DNA of 8,373 bases from Domibacillus sp. (GTDB taxonomy: Bacteria; Bacillota; Bacilli; Bacillales; Domibacillaceae), in assembly GCA_031177795.1 (NCBI GenBank), contig JAPSKG010000094.1, forward strand, positions 1-8,373, written 5' to 3'. This document shows, piece after piece, positions 6,424 through 8,373 of the stretch (positions within the stretch are counted from its first letter, which is position 1; every line of letters starts with the position of its first letter). The notes beneath the pieces were generated by a model. The model saw only the letters and a list, made by a program, of their open reading frames with translations. It was not told where the DNA came from and ran no database searches. Made by a program: the position numbers and the translations under genes.

Positions 6424-6460
6424 AAAAGCGGTGTGGTTTAAACACACCGCTTTTCTTTTT
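6424..6460 (+). terminator. hairpin between rny and ymdB, possibly a partial terminator
   Basis: Stem 6424-6435 (AAAAGCGGTGTG) pairs exactly with 6443-6454 around a 7-base loop. The following T-tract is TTTTCTTTTT (6451-6460), broken by a C. It begins two bases after the rny stop and ends 12 bases before the ymdB ribosome binding site. Confidence 0.82.
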
Positions 6461-6486
6461 GTGAAAAAAGAAAGAAGGCGTAAATT

Positions 6487-7287
6487 ATGGATTTATTATT
6501 TATTGGAGATGTTGTCGGATCGCCTGGACGCGAAATGGTGACGGAATATTTGCCGAAATTAAAGAAAAAATACCGTCCGGGTATTACTATTGTAAATGGA
6601 GAAAACGCAGCTGGCGGAAGAGGCATTACTGAAAAAATTTATAAAGGATTTATGAATGACGGTGCCAATGTTGTTACACTGGGCAACCATGCATGGGACA
6701 ACCGGGAAATCTTTGAGTTTATTGATACTGCAAAATGGCTTGTACGCCCGGCGAACTTCCCGGAAATGGTCCCTGGAAAAGGACTTGTTTATGTGCCGGC
6801 TGGTGAATTTGAAGTAGCGGTCATTAATTTGCAAGGCCGCGTATTTATGAATGACCTTGACTGTCCTTTTAAAAAAGCAAATGAGCTTGTTGAAAAAGCT
6901 AGAAAGCGCACACCTTTTATTTTTGTTGATTTTCACGCAGAAACGACAAGTGAAAAACAAGCAATGGGCTGGTTTTTAGACGGAAAGGTAACAGCAGTTG
7001 TTGGAACGCATACACATGTTCAGACGGCGGATAATCGAGTTTTGCCAGGAGGCACTGCATATTTAACAGATGCAGGCATGACAGGTCCGTATGACGGCAT
7101 TCTTGGAATGGAAAAAGAAGCGATTATCCAAAAATTCCAAAATCAGCTTCCGGCTCGCTTTGAAGTGCCGAAAGAAGGGCGCATACAAATGTCCGGCTGC
7201 ATTGTCCAAGCAGACCGGAAAACAGGACTTGCAAAATCAATTAAACGCATTTTAATTAACGATGATCATCCATTCACCGATTATTAA
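6487..7287 (+). CDS. ymdB: YmdB-family calcineurin-like metallophosphoesterase (TIGR00282)
   Basis: ATG start with a modest AGAAGG site at 6473-6478, 8 bases upstream; 266 aa against 264 in B. subtilis. The dinuclear metal-site residues are all present at the family positions: D8 (FIGDVVGSPGRE), E39 and N40 (NGEN), N67 and H68 (TLGNHAWDN), H150 (VDFHAE), H175 and H177 (GTHTHVQTAD). B. subtilis YmdB is a phosphodiesterase acting on 2',3'-cyclic nucleotides. It influences the choice between motility and biofilm formation, and I infer the same activity here from the intact active site. It is unrelated to the macrodomain protein also named YmdB in E. coli. Only 26 bases separate the upstream hairpin from the start, too few for a promoter, so it probably depends on rny transcription. 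Confidence 0.95.
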   Translation: MDLLFIGDVVGSPGREMVTEYLPKLKKKYRPGITIVNGENAAGGRGITEKIYKGFMNDGANVVTLGNHAWDNREIFEFIDTAKWLVRPANFPEMVPGKGLVYVPAGEFEVAVINLQGRVFMNDLDCPFKKANELVEKARKRTPFIFVDFHAETTSEKQAMGWFLDGKVTAVVGTHTHVQTADNRVLPGGTAYLTDAGMTGPYDGILGMEKEAIIQKFQNQLPARFEVPKEGRIQMSGCIVQADRKTGLAKSIKRILINDDHPFTDY

Positions 7288-7291
7288 TTCA

Positions 7292-7338
7292 TAGTGGCGC
7301 TCGATTTGAATATATATGAAAGACGAATTGAGGCACTA
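7292..7338 (+). repeat. imperfect inverted repeat between ymdB and spoVS
   Basis: TAGTG (7292-7296) pairs with CACTA (7334-7338). Inside it CTCGATTT (7300-7307) pairs with GAATTGAG (7325-7332), with two G-T wobbles, around a 17-base loop. A small internal loop separates the two stems. No T-tract follows; the purine-rich spoVS ribosome binding site starts two bases later. It could be an mRNA structure or a DNA operator; the function is unknown. Confidence 0.4.
7304..7330 (+). promoter_or_regulatory. weak candidate sigma-H promoter of spoVS
   Basis: GACGAATTG (7322-7330) matches the sigma-H -10 consensus RNNGAATWW at all but one specified position. ATTTGAATA (7304-7312) matches the -35 RNAGGAWWW partly. 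The gap between them (9 bases) is shorter than usual. B. subtilis spoVS is known to depend on sigma-H, which is the main reason to consider this site. Confidence 0.22.
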
Positions 7339-7354
7339 GAAGGGGGATAAGGGA

Positions 7355-7615
7355 ATGGATGTATTAAAAGTATCATCAAAATCAAACCCGAATTCAGTTG
7401 CCGGTGCACTTGCCGGAACAATGCGGGAAAAAGGCAGTGCAGAAATACAAGCAGTCGGGGCCGGTGCCTTAAACCAAGCAGTTAAAGCGGTTGCGATCGC
7501 AAGAGGATTTGTTGCGCCAGGAGGAATTGATTTAATTTGTATTCCAGCGTTCACTAGCATTACCATCGCAGGAGAATCAAGAACTGCGATGAAATTAATT
7601 GTTCAATCTCGCTAA
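7355..7615 (+). CDS. spoVS: Stage V sporulation protein S (SpoVS)
   Basis: ATG start with AGGGGG at 7341-7346, 8 bases upstream; 86 aa, exactly the length of B. subtilis SpoVS. The whole family sequence is recognisable: MDVLKVSSKSNPNSVAGALAG, then AVGAGALNQAVKAVAIARGF, then PAFTSITIAGESRTAMKLIV. The family has an Alba-like, probably nucleic-acid-binding fold. In B. subtilis loss of the protein blocks sporulation at stage V (coat and cortex), and it also affects septation early in sporulation. The molecular mechanism is not well defined. The 67-base gap after ymdB holds no terminator, so read-through from ymdB is possible in addition to a dedicated promoter. Its presence strongly suggests a spore former. 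Confidence 0.98.
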   Translation: MDVLKVSSKSNPNSVAGALAGTMREKGSAEIQAVGAGALNQAVKAVAIARGFVAPGGIDLICIPAFTSITIAGESRTAMKLIVQSR

Positions 7616-7646
7616 ACATCCCGGTCTTTTGACCGGGATGTTTTTT
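7614..7646 (+). terminator. intrinsic terminator of spoVS
   Basis: Stem 7614-7626 (AAACATCCCGGTC) pairs exactly with 7631-7643 around a TTTT loop, a 13-bp stem with a strong CCCGGTC/GACCGGG core, then six uninterrupted T at 7641-7646. It overlaps the last two bases of the spoVS stop codon. Confidence 0.95.
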
Positions 7647-7660
7647 GATAAAAAATTCTT

Positions 7661-7689
7661 TTGCATTTTATTAAGAAAAAGAGTAAACT
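7661..7689 (+). promoter_or_regulatory. candidate promoter for the 2-oxoacid oxidoreductase operon
   Basis: TTGCAT (7661-7666), 17 bases, TAAACT (7684-7689), a moderate sigma-A match shortly after the spoVS terminator. It would give a leader of about 150 bases. An alternative is the extended -10 TG-A-TACACT at 7786-7794 without a clear -35, giving a leader of about 40 bases. The 227-base gap 7616-7842 shows no gene. Confidence 0.33.
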
Positions 7690-7842
7690 ATGAACATTGT
7701 ATTAATCCGATTAAATTAGTGAGTTTTAAATGAAGAATTTTCTATTTTTGCACAATGCATTCATATAGTGGTTTCCTATTAAAAATGATACACTAGGAGA
7801 AGCTGAAAAAGATCCGGCATATTTAAAGGAGTGTAACAAACG

Positions 7843-8373
7843 ATGGCAGAGCAGCTTTCTTGGAAAGTGGGAGGACAGCAAGGGGAAGGTATCGAAAGTA
7901 CAGGTGAAATTTTTTCAATGGCGTTAAATCGCCTGGGATATTACCTATACGGATACCGGCACTTCTCGTCTCGAATAAAAGGTGGACATACAAACAATAA
8001 AATTCGTGTCAGCACAAAAAAAGTGAGTGCAGTAGCGGATGACCTTGATATATTGGTAGCTTTTGACCAGGAAACAATCGATCTTAACTATAAAGAATTG
8101 CACAAAGACGGCATTATTATTGCCGATACAAAATTTAAGCCGGTTAAGCCGGAAGACACTGAGGCATCATTTTACGCGGTGCCATTTACTGAAATTGCAG
8201 CAGAACTCGGCACTTCCCTTATGAAAAACATGGTAGCTGTTGGAGCAACGTGCGCGATTATTAACCTTGATGCAACTGTTTTTCTTGATGTTGTAGAAGA
8301 AATTTTCGGCCGTAAAGGAGAAACTGTTGTTCAAAAAAACATGGAAGCAATCCAGCGAGGCTTTGATTACATG
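7843..8373 (+). CDS. korA: 2-oxoacid:ferredoxin oxidoreductase alpha subunit, N-terminal part (3' end outside window)
   Basis: ATG start with AAAGGAG at 7825-7831, 11 bases upstream. The frame is open for 177 codons to the right edge with no stop, so the gene is cut by the window. The visible part is the gamma-type domain that is fused to the N-terminus of alpha subunits in this family. Key motifs are VGGQQGEGIESTGEIF (residues 9-24) and the conserved FSSRIKGGHTNNKIRVS (41-57). DDLDILVAFDQETIDLN and IIADTKF follow, in the Rossmann-like pattern of this domain. The complex oxidatively decarboxylates a 2-oxoacid (probably 2-oxoglutarate, possibly pyruvate) to the acyl-CoA, reducing ferredoxin. 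It needs a thiamine-pyrophosphate beta subunit, expected just downstream outside the window. Substrate cannot be decided from this part, so the symbol korA is provisional. A strong terminator upstream makes this the first gene of a new transcript. Confidence 0.88.
   Translation, partial: MAEQLSWKVGGQQGEGIESTGEIFSMALNRLGYYLYGYRHFSSRIKGGHTNNKIRVSTKKVSAVADDLDILVAFDQETIDLNYKELHKDGIIIADTKFKPVKPEDTEASFYAVPFTEIAAELGTSLMKNMVAVGATCAIINLDATVFLDVVEEIFGRKGETVVQKNMEAIQRGFDYM

Noticed and set aside
6559..6960. 133-codon open frame on the minus strand inside ymdB
   Set aside because: It is fully covered by ymdB, whose active-site motifs are intact. The antisense translation has no recognisable domain and no ribosome binding site.
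7730..7768. 12-codon ORF upstream of the 2-oxoacid oxidoreductase gene
   Set aside because: There is no ribosome binding site before its ATG, and nothing about the peptide suggests an attenuation leader.
1..8373. Mobile element, phage, CRISPR or defence system
   Set aside because: Every gene is a recognised conserved Bacillaceae gene in syntenic order. No transposase, integrase, direct-repeat array or atypical composition was seen.

Overview
The window looks like chromosomal core DNA from an endospore-forming member of the Bacillaceae (Firmicutes). The evidence is a moderately AT-rich composition, strong AGGAGG-type ribosome binding sites, a Bacillus-type LexA (Cheo) box in front of recA, a full-length spoVS, and a gene order close to the Bacillus ymfK-rodZ-pgsA-cinA-recA-rny-ymdB-spoVS block. 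The genus cannot be fixed from this sequence alone. All genes lie on the + strand. I saw no mobile element, tRNA, rRNA or CRISPR array, and no sign of horizontal transfer.

Layout. Positions 2-352 hold the 3' end of a ymfK-like DUF3388 gene. It is followed closely by rodZ (371-1261, cell-shape scaffold) and pgsA (1286-1864, phosphatidylglycerolphosphate synthase), forming a tight cell-envelope run. A hairpin separates pgsA from cinA (1924-3168). A strong terminator ends cinA. A 401-base gene-free stretch follows, holding the LexA box and promoter of recA (3570-4619). After another strong terminator, a good sigma-A promoter and a leader that can fold precede rny (RNase Y, 4862-6421). A third hairpin separates rny from ymdB (6487-7287, phosphodiesterase). 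The sporulation gene spoVS (7355-7615) follows and ends in a strong terminator. The 5' part of a 2-oxoacid:ferredoxin oxidoreductase alpha-subunit gene (from 7843) runs off the right edge.

How the genes work together. RodZ and PgsA serve shape and membrane lipid synthesis. CinA and RecA link nucleotide salvage/competence and DNA repair. RNase Y and YmdB act on RNA turnover and nucleotide-linked developmental decisions, and SpoVS acts in sporulation. The window is essentially conserved housekeeping sequence and I do not see a new multi-gene system. The most interesting signals are regulatory. Two hairpins with C-interrupted T-tracts (before cinA and before ymdB) leave no room for a downstream promoter, whereas the three uninterrupted T-tract terminators are each followed by promoter-sized gaps. 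There is also a structured rny leader, an imperfect inverted repeat just before the spoVS ribosome binding site, and an unassigned extended -10 promoter upstream of the recA control region.
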